A stretch of DNA of 64,000 nt from Dyadobacter psychrotolerans. GTDB taxonomy: Bacteria > Bacteroidota > Bacteroidia > Cytophagales > Spirosomataceae. The stretch is from assembly GCF_004349265.1 (NCBI RefSeq), contig NZ_SMFL01000008.1:62001-126000 (forward strand), given 5' to 3'. Position 1 is the first letter of the stretch, and each line of letters starts with the position of its first letter. The position numbers and the translations under genes were made by a program. Shown here one piece after another: positions 45,152-54,319 of this stretch. A model generated the notes under the pieces. That model saw only the letters and a list, made by a program, of their open reading frames with translations. It made no database searches and was not told where the DNA came from.

Positions 45152-46216
45152 ATGCGTACAATATTATTGATTGGTGTGGTGATTGTGGCCCTTGTGATCG
45201 GGAAACTTTTTATTTTTTCAAAACCCGGGGAAGGCAAAGAAAGTGGGAAGGTTGGGGAGGGAAATAAAAGTGGGAAGTCTGGCAGTGCGATTCCTGTGAA
45301 TGTATATGTGATAGAAAGAGAATCTCTTGATAATCAGATATTCGCCTCAGGTACTGTTGTTCCTAACGAAGAAGTAAATCTGATGGCAGAAATATCGGGC
45401 CGCCTTGTAAAGCTTGATATCCGTGAAGGATCATTTGTACAAAAAGGGCAGCTCATTGCGAAAATCAATGATCGTGAGTTAAAGGCGCAGCTTCAAAAAA
45501 TTGGTTACAATCAGGAACTGGCACAAAAAATAGAAACCCGCCAAAAAAAGCTTTTGAACGTAGAAGCAATTAATTTAGAAGAATACGATGTTACCAATAA
45601 CAACATCCGGGTGCTGGAGGCGGAAAAAGAAGTAGTTGAATCGCAGCTGGAAAAGACAGAAATACGTGCCCCGTTTAGCGGAAGGATCGGTTTGAAAAAT
45701 ATTAGTGTTGGTGCTTATGTAGCTCCCGGAACTTCAATCGTTACACTTGTACAAAGTAATCCAGTAAAAATTGACTTTACCGTTCCTGAAAAATATTCTC
45801 CTGATATCAGAAACGGGAATGTAGTTCGCTTTAAACTGGACAATGATCCTTCCACATACAATGCAAAGGTAATTGCTATCGATCCGAAAGTGGATGAAAA
45901 CCTTCGTACGCTTCGTGTAAGGGCGGTAGCGTCGAATCCGGCCGGAAGATTTGTACCGGGTATGTTTGTAAAAATTATGGCAAATCTGGAAGCTAACAAA
46001 TCGGCATTGATGATTCCGACAGAAGCGATCGTGCCGGTTTTAAAAGGTAAAAAGGTTTATGTAGTTAAAAATGGAAAAGCTCAGGAAGCGATGGTCGTAA
46101 CCGGAGTTCGTACCGATAAAAGAATACAGGTTATAGAAGGTCTTCAGCCGGGGGATTCACTTATCACATCGGGTATCATTGCGCTGAAAGCCAATGTTGC
46201 AGTAAAAGTGAAATAA
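45152..46216 (+). CDS. RND efflux periplasmic adaptor (membrane fusion protein)
   Basis: A 354-residue adaptor of the HlyD/AcrA type, linking an inner-membrane RND pump to an outer-membrane channel. The N-terminal membrane anchor is MRTILLIGVVIVALVIGKLF. A Gly/Lys/Ser-rich linker (residues 27-45) follows, then the barrel-sandwich lipoyl half (NEEVNLMAEISGRLVKLDI and REGSFVQKGQLIAKIN), a short coiled-coil hairpin (about 105-165), the second lipoyl half (IRAPFSGRIGLKNISVGAY), and a beta-barrel with membrane-proximal part. The order is complete. It lies 37 bases before the pump gene and downstream of the ACAGAAAT repeat region. The substrate range is unknown. Confidence 0.92.
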   Translation: MRTILLIGVVIVALVIGKLFIFSKPGEGKESGKVGEGNKSGKSGSAIPVNVYVIERESLDNQIFASGTVVPNEEVNLMAEISGRLVKLDIREGSFVQKGQLIAKINDRELKAQLQKIGYNQELAQKIETRQKKLLNVEAINLEEYDVTNNNIRVLEAEKEVVESQLEKTEIRAPFSGRIGLKNISVGAYVAPGTSIVTLVQSNPVKIDFTVPEKYSPDIRNGNVVRFKLDNDPSTYNAKVIAIDPKVDENLRTLRVRAVASNPAGRFVPGMFVKIMANLEANKSALMIPTEAIVPVLKGKKVYVVKNGKAQEAMVVTGVRTDKRIQVIEGLQPGDSLITSGIIALKANVAVKVK

Positions 46217-46253
46217 GCTCTTTCAACCACCATCTCATTAATTTCCTGCAAAC

Positions 46254-49200
46254 ATGAGTATTTCAACGCTCTCTATTAAACGTCCTGTTCTGGCTATTGT
46301 GATGAACCTGCTCATCATTTTGTTTGGCTGCCTGGGATATACTTATCTGGGAATGAGAGAATTCCCGTCTATTGATCCGCCCGTTGTTTCTATCAGGACC
46401 AACTATACCGGAGCAAACGCAGACATCATTGAATCGCAGATTACCGAACCGCTGGAAAAACAGCTGAATAGTATTGAAGGTATCAAATCAATCAGTTCTA
46501 CCAGCAGCCAGGGTGTAAGCCAGATTACGGTCGAATTTGATATCGGTGTGGATATGGAAAGGGCTGCTAACGACGTTCGTGATAAAGTCGGTTCATCTTC
46601 AAAAACGCTTCCGCTGGATATCGACGGTCCGCCTTCTGTAAATAAGGCAGATGCAAATTCGGAACCGATCATCGTACTTACCTTTAAAAGTGATACACGC
46701 TCACAGCTTGAAGTGAGTGATTATGCTGAGAATGTTATTGCACAACGACTTCAGACGATAGAAGGCGTAAGTGAGATCAGAATTTTCGGTCAGAAAAAAT
46801 ACTCGATGCGGATCTGGATGGATCCGGTTAAAATGGCTTCGCTGGGCATTACTACCCAGGATGTTAAATCGGCTCTGGATAAAGAAAACGTAGAACTTCC
46901 CAGCGGAAAACTTGCCGGGGATAATACCGAACTGACAGTAAAAACGATAGGGCGTTTCCGTACGGAAGAGGATTTTAATGAGCTGATTGTTAAAAATTCG
47001 ACTACACAGACCATCCACCTGAAAGACATTGGTTTCGCCCAGCTTGGTGCCGAAAACGAGGAAACGATGTTGAGGCTGGATAACATCCCGATGATTGGAC
47101 TGGCCATTTCCCCGATGCCCGGAGCCAACTACATATCAATAGCCGAAGAAGTGCACAAGCGAATGGATGAAATCAAAAAGGAGCTTCCGAAGGACTACAA
47201 GCTTGATACCCTTATTGACAATACGATTTTTGTAGAACGGTCTATTGAAGAAGTGGGTGAAACACTGCTGATTGCGATTATATTGGTGGTATTAATCATC
47301 TACCTGTTCTTCCGCGACTGGCTGATTGCATTCCGGCCTTTGATTGATATACCGGTTTCGCTGATTGGTACTTTCTTCGTTATGTATATTATGGGATTTT
47401 CCATCAATGTACTTACGCTGCTGGCGATTGTACTGGCAACCGGGCTGGTTGTCGATGATGGTATTGTCGTCACGGAAAATATTTTTAAGAAGATAGAGCA
47501 GGGGATGAAACCCGTGGAAGCGGCTATCAAGGGTGCCAACGAGATTATTTTCGCGGTTCTTTCCACGTCGATTACACTAGCTTCTGTTTTCCTTCCTGTA
47601 ATTTTTATGCAGGGGTTTGTCGGGAAATTGTTTAGGGAATTTGGTATCGTAATTTCAGCAGCGGTTTTAATTTCAGCATTTGTATCACTCACACTGACGC
47701 CGATGCTGAATGCTTACCTGGTTCGTAAGTCGGATAAAAAGAGCTGGTTTTATGAAAAAACAGAACCCTTCTTTGAAAAAATAACGAATGATTACGGTAC
47801 TGCACTAGGCCAGTTTCTGAAAATGAGGTGGGTGGCAATTCCATTGGTAGGTTTGACGTTGGGTATGATCTGGTTTTTTGGTAAAGATCTGCAATCCGAA
47901 CTTGCACCCCTGGACGACCGGAACTGGTTCCGTATCAATATGACTGCGCCGGAAGGTTCATCCTATGAGTTTACCGACAATTATGTAAAAAGTGTCAGCG
48001 ATATGCTCATGGATTCAATGCCGGGTAAAAAGGGGTTGATGTTAATTACTTCTTCTGCGAATTCAGGTTTGGGGGCAGCTAATACAGGAAGCGGGCGTAT
48101 TGCGCTCGTTGATAAAAAAGAGAGAAAGGAAACCCAACAGGAAATTGCAGATTATATAAACAAGAAACTGAAGCAATTGCCGGATGCGAAGTCTTTTGTT
48201 GTGCAACAGCAAACCATCGCGGTCGATTCACGCGGCGGATTACCAATTCAGTATGTAATTCAGGCTCCTGATTTTGAGAAGCTTCGTGCTTATCTTCCTA
48301 AGTTTATGGAAGAAGCTTCCAATGATCCCACCTTTTCGATTACGGATGTAAACCTTAAATTCAGCAAGCCAGAGTTGCAAATTTCGATTGACAGGGAAAA
48401 AGCGAAATCTCTTGGTGTATCTGTTGAGGACGTAGCGCAAACAATGCAGCTGGCTTTTGCAGGACAACGTTTTGGTTATTTTACAATGAATGGCCGCCAG
48501 TATCAGGTAATCGGACAGTACGACAGGACAAACCGCGACGAGCCGCTGGACTTAAAAAGCATGTTTGTCAGAACCAGCAACGGGTCGCTGGTGCAGCTTG
48601 ACAATATTGTGAAGGCAGAAGAGGAAAGCAGTCCTCCGCAGCTTTTTCACTTTAACCGTTACATGAGTGCAACGGTGCAGGCTTCATTGGCTCCCGGAAA
48701 AACGATCGGTGACGGAATTGCAGCCATGGACAGGATTAGAGATAGCCTGAAAGACGAATCGATCCAGACGGCATTAAGCGGCTCATCAAGGGATTATGCT
48801 GAAAGTTCTTCCAACACGATGTTCTCCTTTTTTCTTGCCCTGATACTTATTTATTTTATCCTTGCAGGCCAGTTTGAAAGTTTTATCGATCCTTTGATCA
48901 TCATGTTCACAGTTCCGCTTGCAATTGGCGGTGCGGTGTTCTCGCTGTGGTTATTCGATCAGACGTTAAACATATTCAGCCAGATCGGGATGATCATGTT
49001 GATTGGGTTAGTGACGAAAAACGGGATTCTTATTGTTGAATTTGCCAACCAGTTACGCGAAAAGGGAATGGGCAAACTAGAAGCTGTACAGGAAGCTGCG
49101 ACTTTACGTTTCAGGCCAATTTTAATGACAAGTTTAGCAACAATCCTGGGTGCTTTACCCATTGCTATGGCATTAGGCTCGGCAGGCAGAAGCCGGATGT

Positions 49201-49367
49201 CGATGGGTATTGTAATTATGGGCGGGTTGCTTTTCTCGCTGGTTTTGACGCTTTATGTAATACCTGCGATCTACACTTTCCTGTCACGAGAAAAGAATTT
49301 TGATAACATGAGAATGATTGAAAAAATCGAGCGGGAGAGCGAATTTGAAGAAGAGGCGCATGTGTAG
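46254..49367 (+). CDS. RND efflux pump inner membrane permease (HAE-1/AcrB type)
   Basis: A 1037-residue resistance-nodulation-division pump with twelve membrane helices and two large periplasmic loops. The N-terminus MSISTLSIKRPVLAIVMNLL and MREFPSIDPPVVSIRTNY are family hallmarks. Two adjacent Asp residues in TM4 (ATGLVVDDGIVVTENIF) are the proton-relay pair, and FADVxxx-type GIVISAAVLISAFVSLTLTPM marks TM6. The second half repeats this layout, with GLVTKNGILIVEFANQLRE at TM10 and ILGALPIAMALGSAGRSRMSMG near the end. There is no TolC-like gene beside it, so an outer-membrane channel encoded elsewhere must be used. A bidirectional terminator follows at 49491. Substrates are unknown. Confidence 0.95.
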   Translation: MSISTLSIKRPVLAIVMNLLIILFGCLGYTYLGMREFPSIDPPVVSIRTNYTGANADIIESQITEPLEKQLNSIEGIKSISSTSSQGVSQITVEFDIGVDMERAANDVRDKVGSSSKTLPLDIDGPPSVNKADANSEPIIVLTFKSDTRSQLEVSDYAENVIAQRLQTIEGVSEIRIFGQKKYSMRIWMDPVKMASLGITTQDVKSALDKENVELPSGKLAGDNTELTVKTIGRFRTEEDFNELIVKNSTTQTIHLKDIGFAQLGAENEETMLRLDNIPMIGLAISPMPGANYISIAEEVHKRMDEIKKELPKDYKLDTLIDNTIFVERSIEEVGETLLIAIILVVLIIYLFFRDWLIAFRPLIDIPVSLIGTFFVMYIMGFSINVLTLLAIVLATGLVVDDGIVVTENIFKKIEQGMKPVEAAIKGANEIIFAVLSTSITLASVFLPVIFMQGFVGKLFREFGIVISAAVLISAFVSLTLTPMLNAYLVRKSDKKSWFYEKTEPFFEKITNDYGTALGQFLKMRWVAIPLVGLTLGMIWFFGKDLQSELAPLDDRNWFRINMTAPEGSSYEFTDNYVKSVSDMLMDSMPGKKGLMLITSSANSGLGAANTGSGRIALVDKKERKETQQEIADYINKKLKQLPDAKSFVVQQQTIAVDSRGGLPIQYVIQAPDFEKLRAYLPKFMEEASNDPTFSITDVNLKFSKPELQISIDREKAKSLGVSVEDVAQTMQLAFAGQRFGYFTMNGRQYQVIGQYDRTNRDEPLDLKSMFVRTSNGSLVQLDNIVKAEEESSPPQLFHFNRYMSATVQASLAPGKTIGDGIAAMDRIRDSLKDESIQTALSGSSRDYAESSSNTMFSFFLALILIYFILAGQFESFIDPLIIMFTVPLAIGGAVFSLWLFDQTLNIFSQIGMIMLIGLVTKNGILIVEFANQLREKGMGKLEAVQEAATLRFRPILMTSLATILGALPIAMALGSAGRSRMSMGIVIMGGLLFSLVLTLYVIPAIYTFLSREKNFDNMRMIEKIERESEFEEEAHV

Positions 49368-49490
49368 TACGAGGTAATCACCACTTCATAATTGGTTTGT
49401 TGCACCGTCAATAATTAGAAAATGTATTTAGATGTAACTTGTCCGGCTGATTAAGGCAGATATCATCCAGTAAATCAGCTATAAAACAAA

Positions 49491-49522
49491 GCGCCTGAAA
49501 CTACAATGAAAGTTTCAGGCGC
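49491..49522. terminator. Bidirectional terminator between RND pump and desaturase
   Basis: GCGCCTGAAACT (49491-49502) and AGTTTCAGGCGC (49511-49522) form a perfect 12-bp stem with an 8-base loop, followed by TTTT. It lies between the convergent pump and desaturase genes and should stop transcription from both sides. Confidence 0.85.
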
Positions 49523-49552
49523 TTTTGTATCGTTAAAAATCTTATTGTCAAA

Positions 49553-50668
49553 TCAGGCTGGCTGTAATTCCGGTTTGTTGATCCGAACCTCTGTTCCCAT
49601 ACTTCTCAGCATGCGTACATGTGAACCCAGTGCATTGATAAAATCTTTCTTTGCATTGTAATCATAGCCAAATTCAGCAGCAGTTGCTTTCACAATTGGA
49701 GACAGCGCATGGTAATGAACGTGCGATATCGATGGAAATAAATGATGTTCGATCTGGTAATCCAATCCGCCGATGTACCAGGACAGAATGCGGTTTTTAC
49801 CGGCAAAGTTTGATGTTGTCTGGAGCTGATGTACAGCCCATGCATTTTCTATATTTCCCGAAGTATCCGGTTCGGGCTGTTCAACGCCTTCCACCACATG
49901 TGCCATTTGAAATACGGTGCTTAATATGATTCCGGCCGTGCAATGCATCGCTAAAAATCCTGAAAACCATTGTCCGAAAGTTATTGGCAAAAAGTATAAC
50001 GGGATAACACAAATGAAAACAACGTAAGCCAGTTTGCTTATCACCAGCCTGATCAGTTCTTTACGCGGAAATGGTTTGGTCATTCCGGATTCGGACATTT
50101 TATTAAACAGAGAAATTTCCTTGAAATCTTTCCATAAAAAGGAAATCGTCATCAGACTGTATAAAAAGAATGCGTAGATGTGCTGAAAACGATGGATGTA
50201 TTTCTGCTTCTCCTGATAGGACAGGCGTAAAAGAAACTTTCCGGTGATATCTTCATCCACCTCGTGTATGTTCGTGTAAGTATGGTGGAGCCTGTTGTGC
50301 TGAACTTCCCAGTTATAGGCATTGCCACCCAAAAGATAAATGGAGCCACCCAGAATTTTATTGAGGATCTTTGAAGTTGCCAAAGAACCATGAATTGCAT
50401 CGTGCATCACCGACATGCCTACGCCGGCAACACCAAGGCCCATAACAACAGTCAGAGCAAACATAGCCAGGTTTGAAAATGCTCCGGACATAATCAGAGA
50501 GTACGGAATGAGATAAAGGCTCAACATGAAAATAGCCTTGTATAAAATACCTGACCCGCCGGATTTACATATATCGTTAGCAGAAAAATACTGATCTACA
50601 CGCTGTCGGAGGACTGGGAAAAAAGTTGATTTTTCCCGGTTCGAGAATTTGATTTTTTGGTATTGCAT
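49553..50668 (-). CDS. Membrane fatty acid desaturase (acyl-lipid/acyl-CoA, front-end type)
   Basis: A 371-residue membrane desaturase. The three diiron His boxes are intact: MHDAIHGS at about 89-95 (HDxxH), VQHNRLHHTYTN near 120 (HxxxHH) and YQIEHHLFPS near 310 (QxxHH). The Q in the third box is typical of front-end desaturases acting on acyl chains near the carboxyl end, but the N-terminal cytochrome b5 domain of eukaryotic ones is absent, as in many bacterial members. The protein has four to six hydrophobic segments. The exact position it desaturates cannot be read; the front-end class (for example delta-5 or delta-6) is inferred. It is read from its own promoter on the minus strand. Confidence 0.9.
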   Translation of the reverse strand: MQYQKIKFSNREKSTFFPVLRQRVDQYFSANDICKSGGSGILYKAIFMLSLYLIPYSLIMSGAFSNLAMFALTVVMGLGVAGVGMSVMHDAIHGSLATSKILNKILGGSIYLLGGNAYNWEVQHNRLHHTYTNIHEVDEDITGKFLLRLSYQEKQKYIHRFQHIYAFFLYSLMTISFLWKDFKEISLFNKMSESGMTKPFPRKELIRLVISKLAYVVFICVIPLYFLPITFGQWFSGFLAMHCTAGIILSTVFQMAHVVEGVEQPEPDTSGNIENAWAVHQLQTTSNFAGKNRILSWYIGGLDYQIEHHLFPSISHVHYHALSPIVKATAAEFGYDYNAKKDFINALGSHVRMLRSMGTEVRINKPELQPA

Positions 50669-50842
50669 AACGAGGAGGCAATGTATGAAGCCCGCAAGAA
50701 GATTTTCTTCTTCAACCTATATGGAACGGTGTTTACTTCTAATTATTAGCTAAAAGTATGGATAATTTCGCCGATTCAGAAAGTTATTCTAAAATAAAGA
50801 GTTTGTCCCCAATATTATTATGCAAATCTGAGATACATGTTT

Positions 50843-50873
50843 AAAAAAATAGGCCGACTGTTATGCCGGCCTA
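50843..50873 (-). terminator. Terminator after metK
   Basis: On the minus strand TAGGCCG and CGGCCTA (50850-50856 with 50867-50873) form the stem, followed by a run of seven T residues on that strand (AAAAAAA on the plus strand at 50843-50849). It lies about 25 bases after the MetK stop codon. Confidence 0.8.
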
Positions 50874-50897
50874 AATTGTATTATCTAAGTATTATTT

Positions 50898-52178
50898 TTA
50901 AAGAGCAAATTTCTCTTTGATTTTATCAACGAAGTCCAGCTTTTCCCAGGTAAACAATTCAACTTCAACTTCTTTTTCTTCTCCGTTTGCACCTTTGAAT
51001 GTTTTCTTCACAACCTCATTCTTCCGCCCCATGTGACCATACGCAGCAGTTTCAGAATAAATTGGGTTACGAAGTTTCAGGCGTTGCTCAATAGCGTAGG
51101 GGCGCATATCGAAAATCTCAGCGATCTTTTCTGCAACAGCTCCGTCATGGTCAGCAATCTTTGAAGTTCCGTAGGTATTAATGTACAAACCGCAAGGCTC
51201 AGCGACACCGATTGCATAGGAAACCTGTACCAGAACCTCATCACAAAGCCCGGAAGCAACCATGTTTTTAGCGATGTGACGCGTCGCATAAGCGGCAGAA
51301 CGGTCTACTTTCGAAGGATCTTTTCCTGAGAATGCGCCACCACCGTGAGCACCTTTTCCACCGTAGGTATCAACAATAATTTTACGGCCGGTAAGACCTG
51401 TATCACCATGAGGACCACCGATTACAAATTTGCCGGTTGGGTTGATATGGTGGGTGATTTCTCCTGTGAAAAGTTTTTGTAATTCAGGAGTAAGTTTTGC
51501 CTTCACGCGGGAAATGACAATATTAATGACATCTGCTTTGATCTTGGCAAGCATTGTTGCTTCTGAATCGAAATCATCATGCTGTGTTGATACAACAATC
51601 GTGTCAATGCGCAGAGGCACATTTTCGTCGCTGTACTCAATCGTCACCTGAGATTTTGCATCCGGACGAAGGTATGGGATCAGATTTGGCTCGTTGTTAC
51701 GGATGTAAGACATCTCCTGAAGAATCTTATGTGCCAGGTCAAGTGCAAGCGGCATGTAGTTTTCAGTTTCGCGTGTTGCATAACCGAACATCATTCCCTG
51801 GTCACCTGCACCTTGTGCATTGGCTTTATCTTCAAAACTTTCTGATTCTACCGCACGGTCAACACCCTGGTTGATATCTTCACTTTGATCATGGATCGCA
51901 GATAAAATACCGCAGGAGTTAGCTTCAAACATGTATTCACTCTTGGTGTAACCAATTCTTCTGATTACTTCTCTTGTTATTTTCTGAACATCCAGGTAAG
52001 TAGTAGTTTTTACTTCACCGGCAAGTACAACCTGGCCTGTGGTAACCAGTGTTTCGCAGGCAACCTTACTATTCTTATCCCACGCTAAAAAATTATCAAT
52101 CAGTGCATCTGAAATTTGATCTGCTACTTTATCGGGATGTCCTTCAGATACGGACTCCGAGGTGAATAAATATGGCAT
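50898..52178 (-). CDS. metK: S-adenosylmethionine synthetase
   Basis: A 426-residue methionine adenosyltransferase, making S-adenosylmethionine from ATP and methionine. The N-terminal block is FTSESVSEGHPDKVADQISDA (the ATP/Mg site with the GHPDK motif; first part quoted), GAGDQGMMFGYA is the family signature 1, and GGGAFSGKDPSKVDRSAAY signature 2. IGPHGDTGL-type GGPHGDTGLTG is present. At 426 residues it is longer than typical bacterial enzymes (about 385) because of an insert with KTFKGANGEEKEVEVELF near the C-terminus, common in this phylum. No SAM-riboswitch fold was recognised upstream. A clean terminator follows. Confidence 0.97.
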   Translation of the reverse strand: MPYLFTSESVSEGHPDKVADQISDALIDNFLAWDKNSKVACETLVTTGQVVLAGEVKTTTYLDVQKITREVIRRIGYTKSEYMFEANSCGILSAIHDQSEDINQGVDRAVESESFEDKANAQGAGDQGMMFGYATRETENYMPLALDLAHKILQEMSYIRNNEPNLIPYLRPDAKSQVTIEYSDENVPLRIDTIVVSTQHDDFDSEATMLAKIKADVINIVISRVKAKLTPELQKLFTGEITHHINPTGKFVIGGPHGDTGLTGRKIIVDTYGGKGAHGGGAFSGKDPSKVDRSAAYATRHIAKNMVASGLCDEVLVQVSYAIGVAEPCGLYINTYGTSKIADHDGAVAEKIAEIFDMRPYAIEQRLKLRNPIYSETAAYGHMGRKNEVVKKTFKGANGEEKEVEVELFTWEKLDFVDKIKEKFAL

Positions 52179-52336
52179 AAAACTTACTTTTTTTGAATGT
52201 TATTTTTATGTGTGAATGTCTTTTGTATGAAACAAATCAGGTCACAAAATTGAACTTTTTTGTGAGATTAAACAAATTTTAAGTCTGGTTAATCTCGAAT
52301 AACGTAGTGGAGTTAACCTATGTAGAAACCATATAT

Positions 52337-52373
52337 GATAAAGCCTTGCACGTTTCGCGGGCAAGGCTTTATC
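52337..52373 (-). terminator. Hairpin between lipA and metK
   Basis: GATAAAGCCTTGC (52337-52349) pairs perfectly over 13 bases with GCAAGGCTTTATC (52361-52373). It lies 19 bases after the lipA stop and 159 bases before metK. There is no clear T-run on either side, so it may be a weak terminator or an mRNA-end stabiliser. Confidence 0.6.
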
Positions 52374-52391
52374 TGTATGTTATAAATCAAA

Positions 52392-53270
52392 TCAAATTGG
52401 AACATTAACGTGGCGCTCTGCATGATAACTGGAGCGAACTAATGGGCCGGATTCAACGTATTTGAGTCCGCGTTTCAAACCTTCCTCACGATAATTGTTA
52501 AACATTTCAGGTGTTATCCATTCAATCACCTCATGATGCATTTTGGTAGGCTGTAAATACTGACCGAGCGTTAATATGTCCAGGCCGTTTTCTACAAGGT
52601 CGTCTATTGCTTTAAAAACTTCATCCTGAGTTTCTCCTAAACCAAGCATAATGCCGGATTTCGTGCGCTGACCAAATTCCTTTGTTCTCTTAATCTGCTC
52701 AAGACTTCTGGCATATTTGGCTTGCGGACGTACAGAGCGATAAAGACGCTCAACTGTTTCCATATTGTGGGAAACCACTTCCTGGCCTGCTTCTATCATG
52801 TGAATTAAAGCGTCCCAGTTATTTTTTACGTCAGGAATCAATGTTTCAATTGTCGTTTCCGGTGTATTTTCTTTTACCTGTCTGACAGTCTGATACCAGA
52901 TCTCTGCGCCGCGGTCCTTTAATTCATCCCTGTTAACAGAAGTGATAACCGCATGTTTAACCTGCATCAGTTTAATGGCTTCGGCAACGCGTCTTGGTTC
53001 ATCAGCATCATATTCGTTAGGGCGGCCTGTTGCAACTGCACAGAAACTGCAGCTGCGTGTACAAACATTTCCTAAGATCATAAATGTAGCGGTACCGGCT
53101 CCCCAACACTCTCCCATGTTAGGACAGCTTCCGCTTTCACAGATCGTATGAAGTTTGTAATTATCTACTAATTGGCGTACTTTCCTGAATTCGGGGCCGG
53201 CGGGAAGTTTTACTCTTAGCCAATCGGGCCTTTTCCTGCGCTCCGACGGAATTACTGGTAATTCAATCAT
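52392..53270 (-). CDS. lipA: Lipoyl synthase
   Basis: A 292-residue radical-SAM lipoyl synthase that inserts two sulfurs into protein-bound octanoyl groups. The auxiliary cluster Cys set is in ICESGSCPNMGECW (C-x4-C-x5-C) and the radical-SAM set in CTRSCSFCAV (C-x3-C-x2-C). GPLVRSSYHAERH near the C-terminus contains the conserved Ser that ligates the auxiliary cluster. Length and order are normal for the family. The partner LipB is not in this window. The gene is 57 bases upstream of a barrel-like gene's end and is probably transcribed from its own promoter. Confidence 0.97.
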   Translation of the reverse strand: MIELPVIPSERRKRPDWLRVKLPAGPEFRKVRQLVDNYKLHTICESGSCPNMGECWGAGTATFMILGNVCTRSCSFCAVATGRPNEYDADEPRRVAEAIKLMQVKHAVITSVNRDELKDRGAEIWYQTVRQVKENTPETTIETLIPDVKNNWDALIHMIEAGQEVVSHNMETVERLYRSVRPQAKYARSLEQIKRTKEFGQRTKSGIMLGLGETQDEVFKAIDDLVENGLDILTLGQYLQPTKMHHEVIEWITPEMFNNYREEGLKRGLKYVESGPLVRSSYHAERHVNVPI

Positions 53271-53327
53271 ACTTTGATAAATGCGGATAGTCAGATCTTT
53301 GCGCTCTGATATCGGTTAAAAATTCTA

Positions 53328-54089
53328 CTATCTTTTTTTGCTTCCAAAATACAGGGTAATATATCCTGATGAGAAAAAGCTTTTGTTTTCTGCGTAAAGC
53401 ATGATATTGGGTTTGCGGGCAAATGCTTCCGCAAGAAATCCTATTTCGACACCTGTTACATTTTCACGAAAGGCGCTTAACTCAAAACTAAGTGCTGTTT
53501 TCAGGTGAACACCGGGTACAAAATTCATCTGGCCGAAACCCTTGAAAAAGCTCCCGGAACCAATAAACCCTTCATAAGGATTAGCAGCATCTGCGTCAAT
53601 TGATTTGGTAACCACACGGCGGTCCGTTCCTTCAACCTGAATCATGTAGGGCTTTTCCAGGCCAATCGTAGGCCCAACAGCAACAATACCGCTGATTGAA
53701 ATTCCCTCATCTTCATGCCTGCTAAAAAAAGTAACTTCTCTGCCGTATTCCGGCCTCAATGAAAAAAGGTAATTAAGCTTCCCTTCAACAAACCGGGCTC
53801 CTGAAACAAAATTCTGCTGAGCAAGTTCTTTCGGATGTTTCACATTTACCAGCTCCACCGCAAGATATCGATACTGATTTTTGCCGGAAAACTTCGAAGA
53901 AAGAATAGAAGACTGCCGAAAAACAGCACCACCCAGAATTCCTGAGTTGGTATTGGTTGTTAATCCGAACGATGTAAAGGTTTTATAACTATCCTCCAAA
54001 TCTTCTGTCTTGGCGCGGCGCTGAGCAAAAAGATCTGCCGACAGGATGATCAGGAAAGAAACAGAAAGTAAAAGTTTTGCACGAATCAT
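53328..54089 (-). CDS. Exported beta-barrel-like protein of unknown function
   Basis: A 253-residue protein with a signal peptide (MIRAKLLLSVSFLIILSADLFAQ). The mature part has alternating hydrophobic and polar strands and GSGSFFKGFGQMNFVPGVHLKTA, then FRENVTGVEIGFLAEAFA and a C-terminal YITLYFGSKKR strand, the layout of a small outer-membrane barrel. No family was recognised and no catalytic motif is present. It lies between the WaaA gene (divergent) and lipA (same strand), 57 bases from the latter, so co-transcription with lipA is possible. It is likely to be a conserved Bacteroidota outer-membrane protein. Confidence 0.7.
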   Translation of the reverse strand: MIRAKLLLSVSFLIILSADLFAQRRAKTEDLEDSYKTFTSFGLTTNTNSGILGGAVFRQSSILSSKFSGKNQYRYLAVELVNVKHPKELAQQNFVSGARFVEGKLNYLFSLRPEYGREVTFFSRHEDEGISISGIVAVGPTIGLEKPYMIQVEGTDRRVVTKSIDADAANPYEGFIGSGSFFKGFGQMNFVPGVHLKTALSFELSAFRENVTGVEIGFLAEAFARKPNIMLYAENKSFFSSGYITLYFGSKKR

Positions 54090-54319
54090 ATCATATTGTG
54101 TATATCCTGTGACGAATCATAACGGAAACGAACGGTGAAATTACTAATTATTGATTTATCACTGCTGATCTCCGTTCCTGTTTAACGGTTTTTTGTACAT
54201 TTATGTTCTTTAAGTTATAAAGAAAATATTTGTTACAAGGTTTCGACCTTTAATTTACAAAATATATCTGAAAAGCGCCGCGGTTCATTCTCTTTCTCAG
54301 ATTTTTAAATAAGCCAAAA

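Noticed and set aside
52179..52336. A SAM riboswitch upstream of metK
   Set aside because: No multi-helix junction or conserved core could be found by eye; only a simple hairpin that belongs to the lipA 3' end.
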